Shown here piece after piece: positions 52,369-63,044 of a DNA stretch of 64,000 nt (position 1 is the first letter of the stretch; the number at the start of each line of letters is the position of its first letter). The notes beneath the pieces are model-generated. The model saw nothing but the letters and a program-made list of their open reading frames with translations. It made no database searches and was not told where the DNA came from. The position numbers and the translations under genes are program-made. Where the stretch lies: positions 62,001 to 126,000 of the forward strand of contig SOEU01000005.1 in the NCBI GenBank assembly GCA_021646415.1, given 5' to 3'. The stretch is from Candidatus Brocadia sp. (GTDB lineage: Bacteria; Planctomycetota; Brocadiia; Brocadiales; Brocadiaceae).

Positions 52369-53721
52369 TTATCGCATCATCCCCTTACCAAAGGGCAAAC
52401 TATTGGATAACTGTTTCATTTTCTTCAGACTTTTTTCATTTCCTTTAAAATGTTTCATCAATTTCTTCATTGACTTAAACTGTTTTAGCAATTGATTTAC
52501 ATCCTGAATGGTTGTTCCGCTTCCATTGGCTATTCGCTGTCTCCTGCTCCCGTTAATAATGTCCGGTACCGCCCTTTCCTGAATTGTCATGGATCTGATT
52601 ATCGCTTCAACCCTCTGTAGCTGCTTTTCATCCACATTCAGGCCATCCATCTTATTTCCCATACCCGGAATCATCCCCAGAATTTCCTTTATCGGCCCCA
52701 TCTTTTTAATCTGTTGAAGTTGCATAAGAAAATCGTCCAGGCTAAGCGTGTCGTCTTGTATTTTCCTGCTCAGCTTCTGGGCCTCTTCCAGATCAATCGC
52801 TTGCTGGGCCCGTTCTACAAGAGATACAACGTCTCCCATCCCAAGTATCCTTGAGGCCATGCGATCCGGATGAAACTCTTCCAGGCGATCTAACTTCTCT
52901 CCGATACCTACAAATTTAATCGGCTTCCCGGTAACCGCCCGTATCGAGAGGGCAGCCCCACCCCTCGTATCACCATCGAGCTTGGTTAAAATCGCACCAT
53001 CAAACCCTAACTGGGTGTTGAATTCCTTTGCGCTGTTAACGGCATCCTGACCCGTCATCGAATCACAAACAAAATAGATCTGATCCGGCTTGAGTTTTTC
53101 TTTGATCTCCTTTAATTCCAACATCAGTTCATCGTCGATATGTAACCTTCCTGCAGTATCAAGGATAACAACATCATTTGTATTCTCTCTGGCATGCCTG
53201 ACGGCATTCTTGCATATCTTGACAGGCTGAGAATTCGCTTCAAAGTACACCGGGACATTGAGTTGTTGACCCAACACCTTCAACTGCTCGATCGCAGCGG
53301 GTCGCTGCACATCCGCGGCCACGAGTAGGGGCTTTCTCCCTTTCGAAAGTATCGTTTTGGCAAGTTTTCCCGCCGTGGTCGTTTTTCCGCTACCCTGCAA
53401 CCCCACCAGCATGATCAACATCGGCTCACCATCCTTAAAAGGAATCGATGTATCAGACTCCCCCATCAGTTTAATCAACTCATCGTGAACAATCTTGATA
53501 ACTTGCTGGCCTGGGGCAATACTCTTAATCACTTCTTCACCAACGGCACGCTCCGTAGCATGTTGGATAAAATCCTTAACGACTTTATAATTTACATCTG
53601 CCTCAAGGAGCGCCAAACGTACCTCATGCAACCCATCCTTGATGTTGGCCTCCGTGAGACGTCCCTTCCCGCGAAGTTTGCTAAAAACACCTTCCAAACT
53701 ATTTGCAATTGCTTCAAACAT
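52369..53721 (-). CDS. ffh: Signal recognition particle protein Ffh
   Basis: The 450-residue protein has the N-terminal helical bundle, the GTPase P-loop GLQGSGKTTTAG (about residues 107-118), DTAGRLHID and LTKLDGDTRGG. The C-terminal M domain is Met- and Lys-rich (MKKLMKHFKGNEKSLKKMKQ). It is the first gene of the ffh-rpsP-trmD-rplS unit. Confidence 0.97.
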   Translation of the reverse strand: MFEAIANSLEGVFSKLRGKGRLTEANIKDGLHEVRLALLEADVNYKVVKDFIQHATERAVGEEVIKSIAPGQQVIKIVHDELIKLMGESDTSIPFKDGEPMLIMLVGLQGSGKTTTAGKLAKTILSKGRKPLLVAADVQRPAAIEQLKVLGQQLNVPVYFEANSQPVKICKNAVRHARENTNDVVILDTAGRLHIDDELMLELKEIKEKLKPDQIYFVCDSMTGQDAVNSAKEFNTQLGFDGAILTKLDGDTRGGAALSIRAVTGKPIKFVGIGEKLDRLEEFHPDRMASRILGMGDVVSLVERAQQAIDLEEAQKLSRKIQDDTLSLDDFLMQLQQIKKMGPIKEILGMIPGMGNKMDGLNVDEKQLQRVEAIIRSMTIQERAVPDIINGSRRQRIANGSGTTIQDVNQLLKQFKSMKKLMKHFKGNEKSLKKMKQLSNSLPFGKGMMR

Positions 53722-53946
53722 AAACCCTTAAATCCTATATCTCAACAATGAAACAGGTAAATATAAACCTAAAATTTCTATTATATGTAATTACTATAAA
53801 TATTCAAATGAATTTTTAACACTATTATAAAATTCTATTGCAGAATGTTAACTGGTCTGTTAAAATTTTTAACGTGTTCAGGATAATTTGGTTGTCTCAT
53901 TTTATTATGCGTTCTATGAACGCATTGTTTATTTCAGGAGAAAGCA

Positions 53947-54177
53947 ATGAAGGAAGGAATTCATCCGGAATATAGAGAAACTATTGTAACATGTGGATGT
54001 GGTGAGACTTTCAAGACACGGTCAACAAAACAGAAAATTGCTGTAGAAGTCTGCTCGAAGTGCCACCCATTTTATACAGGCAGACAGAAGTTTGTTGATA
54101 GTGCAGGCCAAATAGAAAAGTTTCACAAGAGGTTTCAAAAGAGTCAAAAGACTGAAGAAGTTGTAAAACAAAAATGA
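53947..54177 (+). CDS. rpmE: 50S ribosomal protein L31, zinc-binding type
   Basis: The 76-residue protein has the zinc cysteines of C+ L31 ([13 protein letters not shown] and [17 protein letters not shown]). CAGGAGAAAGCA precedes the ATG. Its stop overlaps the prfA start by ATGA. It begins a plus-strand rpmE-prfA-prmC-murA unit. Confidence 0.97.
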   Translation: MKEGIHPEYRETIVTCGCGETFKTRSTKQKIAVEVCSKCHPFYTGRQKFVDSAGQIEKFHKRFQKSQKTEEVVKQK

Positions 54178-55265
54178 ATGATAAGTTGTTAAAAAAATTA
54201 GAAAAAATATACGAAAGATACACTGAACTGGAGAAGCTGTTGTCTGACCCTGAGGTGATTGCAGATTCGGGTCGTTATACCGCATGTATAAAGGAACACG
54301 GCAGCCTTTCGAAAATGGCAAACAAATATATGCAACTGACGGAAACCCTTGCCAGGAAGAAGGAAACTGAGGGTCTTTTATCCCAGGAGGGCGAAGATAA
54401 GGAATTAGCCAGGATGGCTCAGGATGAGTTAGGGTTCCTGGAAAAACAGGAAGAAGCATTATTTGATGAAATTAAGGGGTTGTTTGTCACGGAGGATAAA
54501 ATTTCTGGCAAAAATGTAATTGCCGAAATACGTGCCGGCACAGGTGGCGAGGAGGCTGCTATCTTTGCGGCCGACCTGTTCCGCATGTACACTAAATATG
54601 CAGAAAATCAGGGGTGGAAGGTAGAGCTTTTTGACTGCAGCGAAACAGACCTGGGGGGATTCAGAGAAGTCACCTTTTCCATCGAAGGAAACAACGTGTA
54701 CCAAAAGTTGCGCTTCGAAAGTGGAACCCATCGTGTTCAAAGGGTGCCGCGGACAGAAGCCAGCGGCAGGGTTCACACATCAACGGCAACGGTAGCTATT
54801 CTCCCGGAAATTGAAGAGGTAGAAATTGATATCAACCCAAACGATATTTTAGTGGACACATTCCGCGCCTCTGGCCCTGGCGGGCAAAAGGTCAATAAAA
54901 CCAGTTCTGCTGTCAGGATTACGCACGTTCCTACGGGGTTAGTTGTAAAATGCCTTGATGAAAAATCCCAGCACAAAAACCGGGCAAAGGCCATGCGTAT
55001 CTTAAGAAGTCGCTTGTACGAATTAATCGAGGGACAAAAGCGGAATGAACGTGACCAAATACGCCGGGATCAGATTGGAACCGGGGACCGCAGTGAGAAA
55101 ATACGCACCTATAACTATCCGCAAAATCGAGTTACTGATCATCGGATAAACTTCTCCGTGCACAATCTGGAACAAGTCATGCTGGGACATCTTGACGAAA
55201 TCATTGACGCTTTAATGGGCTATTATAAAGAAGAGCAATTAAAGCAACTTGCAGCAAGCATCTAA
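54174..55265 (+). CDS. prfA: Peptide chain release factor 1
   Basis: The 363-residue protein has the GGQ motif in [17 protein letters not shown] (about residues 231-247) and the N-terminal coiled coil. The [11 protein letters not shown] segment is typical of RF1/RF2. Length is that of RF1, and the next gene is the methylase of the GGQ glutamine. The gene overlaps rpmE by four bases. Confidence 0.96.
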   Translation: MNDKLLKKLEKIYERYTELEKLLSDPEVIADSGRYTACIKEHGSLSKMANKYMQLTETLARKKETEGLLSQEGEDKELARMAQDELGFLEKQEEALFDEIKGLFVTEDKISGKNVIAEIRAGTGGEEAAIFAADLFRMYTKYAENQGWKVELFDCSETDLGGFREVTFSIEGNNVYQKLRFESGTHRVQRVPRTEASGRVHTSTATVAILPEIEEVEIDINPNDILVDTFRASGPGGQKVNKTSSAVRITHVPTGLVVKCLDEKSQHKNRAKAMRILRSRLYELIEGQKRNERDQIRRDQIGTGDRSEKIRTYNYPQNRVTDHRINFSVHNLEQVMLGHLDEIIDALMGYYKEEQLKQLAASI

Positions 55266-55291
55266 AAGAACCGTTAATAAACCAGACAAAG

Positions 55292-56305
55292 ATGCCGCCC
55301 GAGACTCATGAAACAAACACGCCCCATAAAGATTCAAAACAAAATGCAAATTACCACCCATTAATTCCGGATTCCCAGGATAAAGACGTTACCGGAGGAA
55401 TTAAAAATGCATTTCCAGACAAATATACCGTATCCAGTCTCGTTCAGTGGGCAAGTAAGATGTTACAAATGCATGGCGTCGATTCCCCACGTCTGGATGC
55501 GGAGGTTATTTTATCATATCTCCTGGGTTGTAAACGCATCGACCTCTATGTAAATCCTGAAAAGCCCGTAGAAAATACTATTGTAATAAGTTACCAAAAA
55601 GCCGTCCGGAGGCGCGCACAGCGGGTTCCGCTACAATATATCACAAATCATGCAGAATTTATGTCCCTGGATTTTTACGTAGATGAACGGGTGTTAATCC
55701 CACGCCCTGAAACGGAATTACTCGTAGAGGCCGTTTTAAAAAGATCGCAAATTCTGTCTCAAGAAAATAAAATCATTGTTGTAGATATTGGGGTAGGAAG
55801 TGGTAACATTGCAATAACTTTGGCAAAAAAGCTAGAGAAAGCCAGGATATTTGCCATAGACATATCACCTAATGCCTTAGCGGTAGCCAGGATCAATGCC
55901 CAAAGACACGAAGTACTCGATAAGATCACATTTTTATGTGGCGATATCTTCAAACCGCTCGAAGGATACGGAATCGAATCAAAGGTAAATTTCATAGTAT
56001 CCAACCCCCCTTACATATCAAGTGACGAATTCAATACCTTACAAAAGGAGGTAAGGGATTATGAACCGTATGCAGCACTTGTCAGTAGCCAGGATGGTTT
56101 GCACATGTTCAAACGTATTATCTCACAGGCAAATACATGGCTCAAGCCAGGAAGTTTTATCATTTTTGAGGTCGGTGAAAAGCAGGCACAACAGGTAGCG
56201 TGGTTGTTCGAGAAGACAGGGTGTTTTAAAAAGCCGGAATGTATGAAGGACTATCAGCACATATACCGCATCGTCATTGCACAAAGGGAGGGAGATTGTG
56301 GATAA
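55292..56305 (+). CDS. prmC: Release-factor glutamine N5-methyltransferase PrmC
   Basis: A 337-residue protein with the PrmC N-terminal helical domain (HGVDSPRLDAEVILSYLLGC), LIPRPETELLVEAVL and the catalytic NPPY in IVSNPPYISSDEF. About 45 polar residues precede the normal start, so an internal start is possible, but no better site was found. It methylates the Gln of the GGQ motif in release factors. It overlaps the murA start. Confidence 0.95.
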   Translation: MPPETHETNTPHKDSKQNANYHPLIPDSQDKDVTGGIKNAFPDKYTVSSLVQWASKMLQMHGVDSPRLDAEVILSYLLGCKRIDLYVNPEKPVENTIVISYQKAVRRRAQRVPLQYITNHAEFMSLDFYVDERVLIPRPETELLVEAVLKRSQILSQENKIIVVDIGVGSGNIAITLAKKLEKARIFAIDISPNALAVARINAQRHEVLDKITFLCGDIFKPLEGYGIESKVNFIVSNPPYISSDEFNTLQKEVRDYEPYAALVSSQDGLHMFKRIISQANTWLKPGSFIIFEVGEKQAQQVAWLFEKTGCFKKPECMKDYQHIYRIVIAQREGDCG

Positions 56306-57563
56306 AATCGTCATCGAGGGAGGAAATTGTTTGGAGGGAAGTGCAAGAATCAATGGAGCAAAAAACGCTGCCTTACCCATCATGGCAGCCTGTTTACTAT
56401 TAAATGGCCGGTCTCGAATAAAAGGAATACCAAACATTGTCGATATCCAGACACAATCGGAAATACTGAGGAATCTTGGAGGAGAAGTAAAAAAGCTTGA
56501 GGATGGAACCCTTGAAATAATGTTCAGGGACGGGGAAAATATCGATAAATTCACGGCACCCTACGAACTTGTCAGAAAAATGAGGGCATCCATATGCGTT
56601 TTAGGCCCGTTATTAAGCAAGAGACGCAGGGCAAAAGTCTCCTATCCCGGGGGGTGTGTTATTGGTCAACGTCCCATCGATTTGCATATAAAAGGGCTTA
56701 GCGCATTGGGCGCCCAGATAGAAACGACGGAAGGTTATGTAAACGCCTCAGTGGATAGATTAATAGGGACAAATATTTCCTTCACGGGAAAAACCGTGCT
56801 TGGAACCTGTAATGTCATGACAGCAGCCGTATTGGCAGAAGGTACAACCACAATTGAGTATGCGGCATGTGAACCGGAAGTGCAGGATCTTGCAAATTTC
56901 TTAAACAAGGCAGGCGCAAAAATTACGGGAATTGGAGAGAACAAACTGACGATTGAAGGCGTTCAGGAATTACGTGGTGTTGACTATGAAATTATTCCTG
57001 ATCGGATAGAGGCAGGGACCTTTATGATTGCCGGCGCTATTACCAGGGGTGACATAACACTGGAAAATGTGAAGGCAGAACATATGGGTGCGGTAATCGA
57101 TAATTTAAGAGAAATCGGTGTAGAAATAACCACTATCGGTAATACCGTCAGAGTCAAAGGGAATAATGTATATCATGCCGTTGACCTGACAACGTTACCT
57201 TACCCAGGTATGCCTACCGACATGCAGGCCCAGTTTATGGCCTTGTTGTGCATTGCAGAAGGAAAAAGTATTATCACCGAAAAGATATTCCCCGATAGAT
57301 TTATCCATGCTGCGGAATTACGGCGGATGGGTGCCGATATCCGGATAGATGGGCCCAGTGCGATCATAAGAGGGACGCCCTTTCTCTCCGGTACCGAAGT
57401 AATGGTCTCCGATCTGCGCGCCGGTGCAGGTCTTGTACTTGCTGGTTTGGTGGCAAAAGGGACTACGCATGTCCATCGCGTTTATCATTTAGACCGGGGA
57501 TACGAGCGGCTCGAAGATCGGCTATCAAAACTAGGGGCGGCCATAAAACGCATTGGAGATTAG
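56298..57563 (+). CDS. murA: UDP-N-acetylglucosamine 1-carboxyvinyltransferase
   Basis: GGGAGGGAGATT precedes a GTG at 56298, giving 421 residues (DKIVIEGGNCLEGSARINGAKNAALP). The fosfomycin-target cysteine is present in PGGCVIGQRPIDLH. The GTE and RAGAGLVLAGLVAKG segments match MurA. It starts peptidoglycan synthesis and overlaps prmC by eight bases. Confidence 0.96.
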   Translation: MDKIVIEGGNCLEGSARINGAKNAALPIMAACLLLNGRSRIKGIPNIVDIQTQSEILRNLGGEVKKLEDGTLEIMFRDGENIDKFTAPYELVRKMRASICVLGPLLSKRRRAKVSYPGGCVIGQRPIDLHIKGLSALGAQIETTEGYVNASVDRLIGTNISFTGKTVLGTCNVMTAAVLAEGTTTIEYAACEPEVQDLANFLNKAGAKITGIGENKLTIEGVQELRGVDYEIIPDRIEAGTFMIAGAITRGDITLENVKAEHMGAVIDNLREIGVEITTIGNTVRVKGNNVYHAVDLTTLPYPGMPTDMQAQFMALLCIAEGKSIITEKIFPDRFIHAAELRRMGADIRIDGPSAIIRGTPFLSGTEVMVSDLRAGAGLVLAGLVAKGTTHVHRVYHLDRGYERLEDRLSKLGAAIKRIGD

Positions 57564-57703
57564 ACCGCTCTATAGCATTCCTCTGAAAAACTTCTTTTTT
57601 TGTGGTTAAATTTTCTTGGTTGCTGCTACGCCGCGATGGGGTATTACCTTGTAAAAATTTTATACATTAAGGATACAAAAGAGGTAAACGGGATTTGGGA
57701 AAG

Positions 57704-58564
57704 ATGTCATCTATTTCAGATGAAAAGAAGCTATACCACCGCATAAAGGTCCTCTCGGACGCTTTTTTGCTATCATCCAGAGCTTTAGAGTACAAATCAT
57801 TTTTACGGACGATAACAAGACACTTTAAGGTATTTACCGAAGCAGATGCATCAGTACTTCTGTTAAATAATGAAGAAAACCTCACACCGGTTTGTTCTGT
57901 AGGAATTCCTTTCTCCAAGATTAAGGATGCGTGCCTGCCATGTTCTACACGGTTGAAAGACATTATTACCCGTCCCGTCATAGATGTACGATATACGTCC
58001 TTTATGAATACCCCCATTATTCACAACCGGAAACTGATCGGGCTATCGGCTGTATTTAGTATTATACCCGAGAAATTTCATACTTTTGAACATGATAAAT
58101 ACGAAAGCCTTCTCCTGACTATGCTGGCCGGTTATATCGCCGTGAGTATTGAAAATGCAACTTTGATTAATACACTCAAGTCAATAGAACGTTCTAAATC
58201 GGAGTGGGAATGCGCCTTCGATACCATTGATGATTTAATCAGCATACACGATGCAGACTTTACTATTATCAGGGCGAACAAGGCGGTAGCCAAAAAATTC
58301 AATATGGATATTAAGTCGATTATTGGAAAAAAGTGTTATAAGATTTTTCACGGCACGGAAGCACCATGGAAGAAATGTCCACACCGTAAATCTATGGAGA
58401 CGATGACTCCATGTACAGAAGAGATCGAAGACCCCCATATGTGCGGCATCTTTCATATCTCTGCATTTCCCTATTTTGATGATGCGGGGAAGTTCATAGG
58501 TTCAATACACGTAACGAAGGATATAACCATACAAAAGAAGCTGCTGGATCAAGTGACTCAGTAA
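57704..58564 (+). CDS. GAF-PAS sensor protein without an output domain
   Basis: The 286-residue protein (start at ATG 57704; an upstream TTG is possible) has a GAF-like domain (about residues 15-150) and then a PAS domain ([20 protein letters not shown]...). The PAS loop holds Cys residues (KKCYKIFHG...KKCPHRKSM...TPCTEE...MCGIFH), and it closes with [15 protein letters not shown]. No kinase, GGDEF or DNA-binding domain follows before the stop. It may be a stand-alone sensor, or the next part was lost. Confidence 0.78.
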   Translation: MSSISDEKKLYHRIKVLSDAFLLSSRALEYKSFLRTITRHFKVFTEADASVLLLNNEENLTPVCSVGIPFSKIKDACLPCSTRLKDIITRPVIDVRYTSFMNTPIIHNRKLIGLSAVFSIIPEKFHTFEHDKYESLLLTMLAGYIAVSIENATLINTLKSIERSKSEWECAFDTIDDLISIHDADFTIIRANKAVAKKFNMDIKSIIGKKCYKIFHGTEAPWKKCPHRKSMETMTPCTEEIEDPHMCGIFHISAFPYFDDAGKFIGSIHVTKDITIQKKLLDQVTQ

Positions 58565-58619
58565 ACAGGCCTATGGCTTTCGATCTGTAACCAGGATTAT
58601 TCCTGGTGCGGCATCAAAT

Positions 58620-59795
58620 ATGATACCAATTCAAAGAGTTATCATTATTGTACTGGATAGTGTAGGTATTGGCGCTATGCCCGATGCGCATTTATACGGA
58701 GACGAATACAGCAATACCCTGGGGAATATTGCGGATGCTTTGGGAGGATTGCAATTACCCCATCTGGAAAGTTTAGGACTGGGAAAGATTGCGCCTATCA
58801 AGGGTATTTCCTCTTCAATTATTCCTTCAGGATTCTATGGCAAGATGTCAGAAGTTTCCAAGGGAAAGGACACAACTTGTGGTCATTGGGAGATGATGGG
58901 GATTATCACCCCAAAACCATTCCCAACCTATCCGAATGGTTTTCCAAAAGAAGTTATCGACATCTTTGTGGGAAAAATTGGCAGGCCCATTTTAGGGAAT
59001 AAATCTGCATCAGGCACTGAGATTATTCGGGAGCTGGGAAAAGAGCACATCAGGACTGGTTTCCCAATAGTATACACCTCCGCCGACAGTGTCTTTCAGA
59101 TTGCTGCAAGCGAGGATGTCATCCCCGTTCCCGACTTATACCAGATGTGTGAAATAGCACGGGGAATATTGACAGGGAAACATGCCGTAGGGAGGGTTAT
59201 TGCACGCCCTTTTATTGTAAAAAACGGTCAATTCATCAGAACGGACAGGCGTAAGGATTTTTCTCTGGCACCGCCATCACCTACCGTTTTGGATCACGCA
59301 CTCCAGGATGGATTCGAGGTAATCGGAGTCGGCAAGATCGGGGATATATTCGCGCACAGAGGGTTGTCAGAAGAGATCCATACTCAGGACAATCAGGATG
59401 GCATTATCCAGACGACAAAATGGATAAAAAGAGATTTTAAAGGAATACTTTTTACCAACCTCGTTGATTTCGATATGAAATATGGTCACAGAAACGACGT
59501 AAAAGGTTATGCTGATGCGTTAAAAACCTTTGACACGAGTATTCCCGAAATCATGGAAGCACTTACCGAAAGTGACATTTTGTTTATTACGGCAGATCAT
59601 GGTTGTGACCCCACCACCCCCAGCACAGACCACTCCAGGGAGTATGTACCTCTGCTGGCTTATGGAAAGGGGTTACATCATCCCAAATCATTGGGCATTC
59701 GCCAATCCTTTGCGGACGTGGGAGCCACTATCACCGAAATATTAAGTCTTAAACCCCTCCGGTGTGGCGGGAGTTTTTACAAGGACATGGCATAA
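58620..59795 (+). CDS. deoB: Phosphopentomutase
   Basis: The 391-residue protein has the metal-binding N-terminus [16 protein letters not shown], the catalytic segment [14 protein letters not shown], and the late ITADHGCDP and [13 protein letters not shown] motifs of the alkaline-phosphatase superfamily. It interconverts ribose-1- and ribose-5-phosphate in nucleoside salvage. The length is typical. Confidence 0.96.
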   Translation: MIPIQRVIIIVLDSVGIGAMPDAHLYGDEYSNTLGNIADALGGLQLPHLESLGLGKIAPIKGISSSIIPSGFYGKMSEVSKGKDTTCGHWEMMGIITPKPFPTYPNGFPKEVIDIFVGKIGRPILGNKSASGTEIIRELGKEHIRTGFPIVYTSADSVFQIAASEDVIPVPDLYQMCEIARGILTGKHAVGRVIARPFIVKNGQFIRTDRRKDFSLAPPSPTVLDHALQDGFEVIGVGKIGDIFAHRGLSEEIHTQDNQDGIIQTTKWIKRDFKGILFTNLVDFDMKYGHRNDVKGYADALKTFDTSIPEIMEALTESDILFITADHGCDPTTPSTDHSREYVPLLAYGKGLHHPKSLGIRQSFADVGATITEILSLKPLRCGGSFYKDMA

Positions 59796-59996
59796 AAAGC
59801 CTTCGCGTTGGCCAAAGACTCAGGAAAGGTGAAATAATTTAAATACATTGATTTTTATTAACCATAAATTAGAATATACGAAAATATAGTCCGCTATCTA
59901 AAGAAACGATTATTTTCGTGGTTTCAGGATACCGCTTATGCAACATGATGACCGTGATTAAGTTTGTCATACCTGGGTGAGAAAAGGAATTATGTG

Positions 59997-60470
59997 GTGA
60001 AAGGGGGGAGTGTGAAACTCTCAGATGTTCTGACCAAAGAACGCATAATCATCAACTTGAACGGAAGGGATAAATATGATGTGCTGGAAAAAATGGTACA
60101 AGTGACCAGGACATCGGAAAGGGTGACAAACGAAATAGACCTCCTGAAAAAGGTAATCGAACGAGAGAAAATTAAAAGTACTGGCATCGGCGGAGGAATT
60201 GGGATTCCCCATGCCCAAACCTCCGGGGTAAGTGATATTATTGCATGTCTTGGGATTTCGGAGCAAGGAATCGAATTCAATGCAGTAGACGGGAAACCCG
60301 TTCATTTAGTCTTTTTGATTGCCACCAAAGAGCGAACGGATAGCAGGTATCTCGGCCTTTTAAGTCGAATAGCCCGTTTATTTATCGATGAGCCCTTCAA
60401 GCAACGAATTATAAAATCTAACTCGTCTGAAGAGATCATGCGCCTTATCATTGAAAAAGAAAAGGAATAA
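59997..60470 (+). CDS. PTS IIA-like nitrogen-regulatory protein (PtsN type)
   Basis: AAAAGGAATTAT precedes a GTG at 59997, giving 157 residues. The phosphorylatable His lies in GIGGGIGIPHAQTSGV (about residue 69). GKPVHLVFLIATKERTDSRYLGLLSRIARLF matches the IIA-Ntr/fructose fold. With no sugar permease nearby it is probably regulatory. A second GTG at 60012 is possible. It overlaps nothing; the CNNM gene follows by 40 bases. Confidence 0.88.
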   Translation: MKGGSVKLSDVLTKERIIINLNGRDKYDVLEKMVQVTRTSERVTNEIDLLKKVIEREKIKSTGIGGGIGIPHAQTSGVSDIIACLGISEQGIEFNAVDGKPVHLVFLIATKERTDSRYLGLLSRIARLFIDEPFKQRIIKSNSSEEIMRLIIEKEKE

Positions 60471-60510
60471 TATTTACTTATGCCGAAAGAAGCAAGAAGG
60501 AGTTGCCTTT

Positions 60511-61533
60511 ATGGATCACATGCATTTTTCCACCCCAACAATCATTTTTATGTTGATACTCTTTCTTATCCTCCTGATTGTCTCAGCCTTTTTTTCGCTA
60601 ACCGAAACGTCCCTTTTTTCCATTAACAAGATACGCTTGGATTACCTGATCAAGCAGCGGAACAAAAGGGCCATCTCCATTTATAATAGTATCAATGAGC
60701 CAGACAAGCTTCTCAGTACCATCCTCACGGGAAATAACATTGTCAATACTATAGTATCAACGATAGGAACGACGATCGCAATATATTATTTGCATGAGTG
60801 GGGCGTAATTCTGGCACCTGTAATCGTCGCCTTTATTTTACTTTTGTTTGCAGAAACGTTTCCGAAAGTGTTAGCAACCCAGTTTCCTGAACAACTTTCC
60901 CTGCTGATCATCAAACCATATGAGTGGATACGATGGGTCTTATCACCCAGCGTTACATTAATTACCTATATTACCTACCTGTTTTTTAAACTATTTGGTG
61001 TGAAAATTGAGTATAAAAAAACAATTTTCAGCCGTGAAGAAGTAAAACATATTATCAGGGAAAGTGGAGAGACAGGTGTATTGGCTGATGGTGAGCACAA
61101 GTTATTGCACAAAATATTTGAATTTAGTGATAAGCTCGCTAAAGAGGTTATGGTACCCAGACAACAGATTGTTGCCATAAATGCAGATATGGGACGTGAG
61201 GACATAGTAAGAGTCGTTACTGAAGAAGGCTACACCCGGTATCCGGTATACCGGCAGTGCATCGATAAGATAATTGGGATCGTCCATGCAAAAGGAATCA
61301 TTAACATGGTAGCGAATAATTCACTTTTTGTCCTTGAAGACCTTATGATGGAACCCTATTTTGTCTCTGAAAACAACAAGATTAGTAAGATATTCACAGA
61401 ATTTCAGCAAAAGGGATTGCACATCGCCATTGTCAAGGATGCCAGAGGCACTGTCTCAGGTTTAATTGAGATAAAAGATATCTTAAAGGTCATTTTCGGG
61501 GAATTAAGGGAAAAGACCAGTCCGGAAGAATAA
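60511..61533 (+). CDS. CNNM/DUF21 and CBS-domain membrane protein (CorB/HlyC type)
   Basis: AAGAAGGAGTTGCCTTT precedes the ATG at 60511. The 340-residue protein has three to four N-terminal helices with the DUF21 pattern (SAFFSLTETSLFSINKIRLDYL; LLLFAETFPKVLA). A CBS pair follows (VMVPRQQIVAINAD; RDARGTVSGLIEIKDIL). The usual C-terminal CorC_HlyC transporter-associated domain is absent. Members are linked to magnesium or cobalt transport. Confidence 0.9.
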   Translation: MDHMHFSTPTIIFMLILFLILLIVSAFFSLTETSLFSINKIRLDYLIKQRNKRAISIYNSINEPDKLLSTILTGNNIVNTIVSTIGTTIAIYYLHEWGVILAPVIVAFILLLFAETFPKVLATQFPEQLSLLIIKPYEWIRWVLSPSVTLITYITYLFFKLFGVKIEYKKTIFSREEVKHIIRESGETGVLADGEHKLLHKIFEFSDKLAKEVMVPRQQIVAINADMGREDIVRVVTEEGYTRYPVYRQCIDKIIGIVHAKGIINMVANNSLFVLEDLMMEPYFVSENNKISKIFTEFQQKGLHIAIVKDARGTVSGLIEIKDILKVIFGELREKTSPEE

Positions 61534-61652
61534 ATATTATGCAACCATGGATCAGCATCGACAGATAGCTGGTAACCAAAAGCGGTTTAAACTGTTACTA
61601 TAAAATAATGGTCTGGAATTAAGATACCTCAGGGTGTGGTAAAGGATTTAGT

Positions 61653-62663
61653 ATGCCTATCTTTGTTACCGGCGGAACGGGATTCCTGGGAAAACAGCTC
61701 ATAAAGGAGCTAAGTTATTTAAGTGAAGATATACATCTCTTGGTGAGAGAAACCAGCAATTTAAGGGATCTTGATAATAAGCGATTTAAAATATTTCCCG
61801 GAGATATAACGGATGCCAAAACAATCAGAAATGCAATCAAAGGATGCAAAACAGTATTTCATGTGGCGTCTCTGGTAAAGGAGAGGGTGAGTAATTCCTC
61901 AGAATATTATCAGGTCAATGTAAAAGGCATTAAAAATGTTATGGAATGTGCCATGGATGAAGACATCGTCAAGCTTGTGTACACCTCTTCCTTTATGGCG
62001 CTGGGCCCGTCTCGTGGAAAAAACAACACTGAGGAGACTATTCATGACCCGAACCATTTCCATAACCATTACGAACGGACAAAGTATATTGCCGATCAAT
62101 TAATCCCTGAATACCTAGATAAGGGATTGCCTGTAATAACGGTATATCCCTGCGTCATTTATGGGCCGGGTGAAATTACCGAAGGGAATCTGGTTGTCCG
62201 TATTATCCTGGACTATCTGGAAGGAAGGATATCTGATATCCTGGGCGATGGAAGCAGGTTGTGGAATTATGCATTTATTACCGACGTGGTAAAAGGCCAT
62301 TTACTGGCATGGGAGAGGGGCAAGGTTGGGCAAAAGTACCTTCTTGGGGGAGAAAATGCTTCGATGGGGAACTTTTTTAAACTCCTGGAAGAATTGACCG
62401 GACTCAAGGGTCCCAAACGTCATATACCATTTTGGGTTGCAAAAATGTCTGCATGGTGGGAGGAATCCCTTGGCTCCTTATTGGGGAAAAGACCAAAATA
62501 TATACCTTCCACCATTGAAATTTATAAACACGATTGGGCATACAGTTCTGAAAAAGCAGAACGAGAATTGGAATATACACACATTCCTTTAAAAGAAGGT
62601 CTGAAGCGTACACTCGATTGGATATTGAAAAACCGTAAGCATTCAGCGATCAGTTATCAGTAA
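61653..62663 (+). CDS. NAD-dependent epimerase/dehydratase (extended SDR)
   Basis: The 336-residue protein has the Rossmann motif VTGGTGFLGKQLIKEL, the active-site YERTK (HYERTKYIADQL), and a substrate region typical of extended SDRs close to dihydroflavonol-4-reductase or HpnA. The cofactor is probably NADP(H). The substrate is unknown. Confidence 0.88.
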   Translation: MPIFVTGGTGFLGKQLIKELSYLSEDIHLLVRETSNLRDLDNKRFKIFPGDITDAKTIRNAIKGCKTVFHVASLVKERVSNSSEYYQVNVKGIKNVMECAMDEDIVKLVYTSSFMALGPSRGKNNTEETIHDPNHFHNHYERTKYIADQLIPEYLDKGLPVITVYPCVIYGPGEITEGNLVVRIILDYLEGRISDILGDGSRLWNYAFITDVVKGHLLAWERGKVGQKYLLGGENASMGNFFKLLEELTGLKGPKRHIPFWVAKMSAWWEESLGSLLGKRPKYIPSTIEIYKHDWAYSSEKAERELEYTHIPLKEGLKRTLDWILKNRKHSAISYQ

Positions 62664-63044
62664 TCAGGGATCGCAGTAACAGGCTGAATACGGACGGCTG
62701 ATGGCTGAACGTTTATTTAATTAGGTTGGGTTTTAAAAGACAAAATTTGCTGGTTCAATCGTCCTCGATTGAACCGAAACATTCGGTATAATTCCGTCTC
62801 ACAGCACGAGCTTTAGAGTACCGTTCAAATATATGGTTCAATCTGCAAGATTGAACCAGCCTTGAGACAGCTTGTGTAGGGTGCGTCCTACGCACCAAAA
62901 CAATCCAACGTATGGATGGTGCGTAGGACGCACCCTACAGGATTGAAACTCCTGAACAACAAGTTAAGATGAGCACGGACAAAGTTTGTCCATGCCACCC
63001 TGTAACCCGCATGAATAAAATGAAAATTCCTATATTATCAAGCT
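62664..63044. repeat. Repeat-rich intergenic region with two nested palindromes and a family A copy
   Basis: There is no gene in these 381 bases. A nested inverted repeat with arms TGCTGGTTCAATC and GATTGAACCAGC spans about 62748-62861; it contains the smaller palindromes 62752-62775 and 62835-62857. A perfect 21-bp inverted repeat (62876-62896 and 62918-62938, with GTAGGG ends) follows. A family A repeat (CACGGACAAA, CCACCCTGTAACCCG, TGAAAATTCCTATA) fills 62961-63036 just before the next ATG. Confidence 0.8.
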
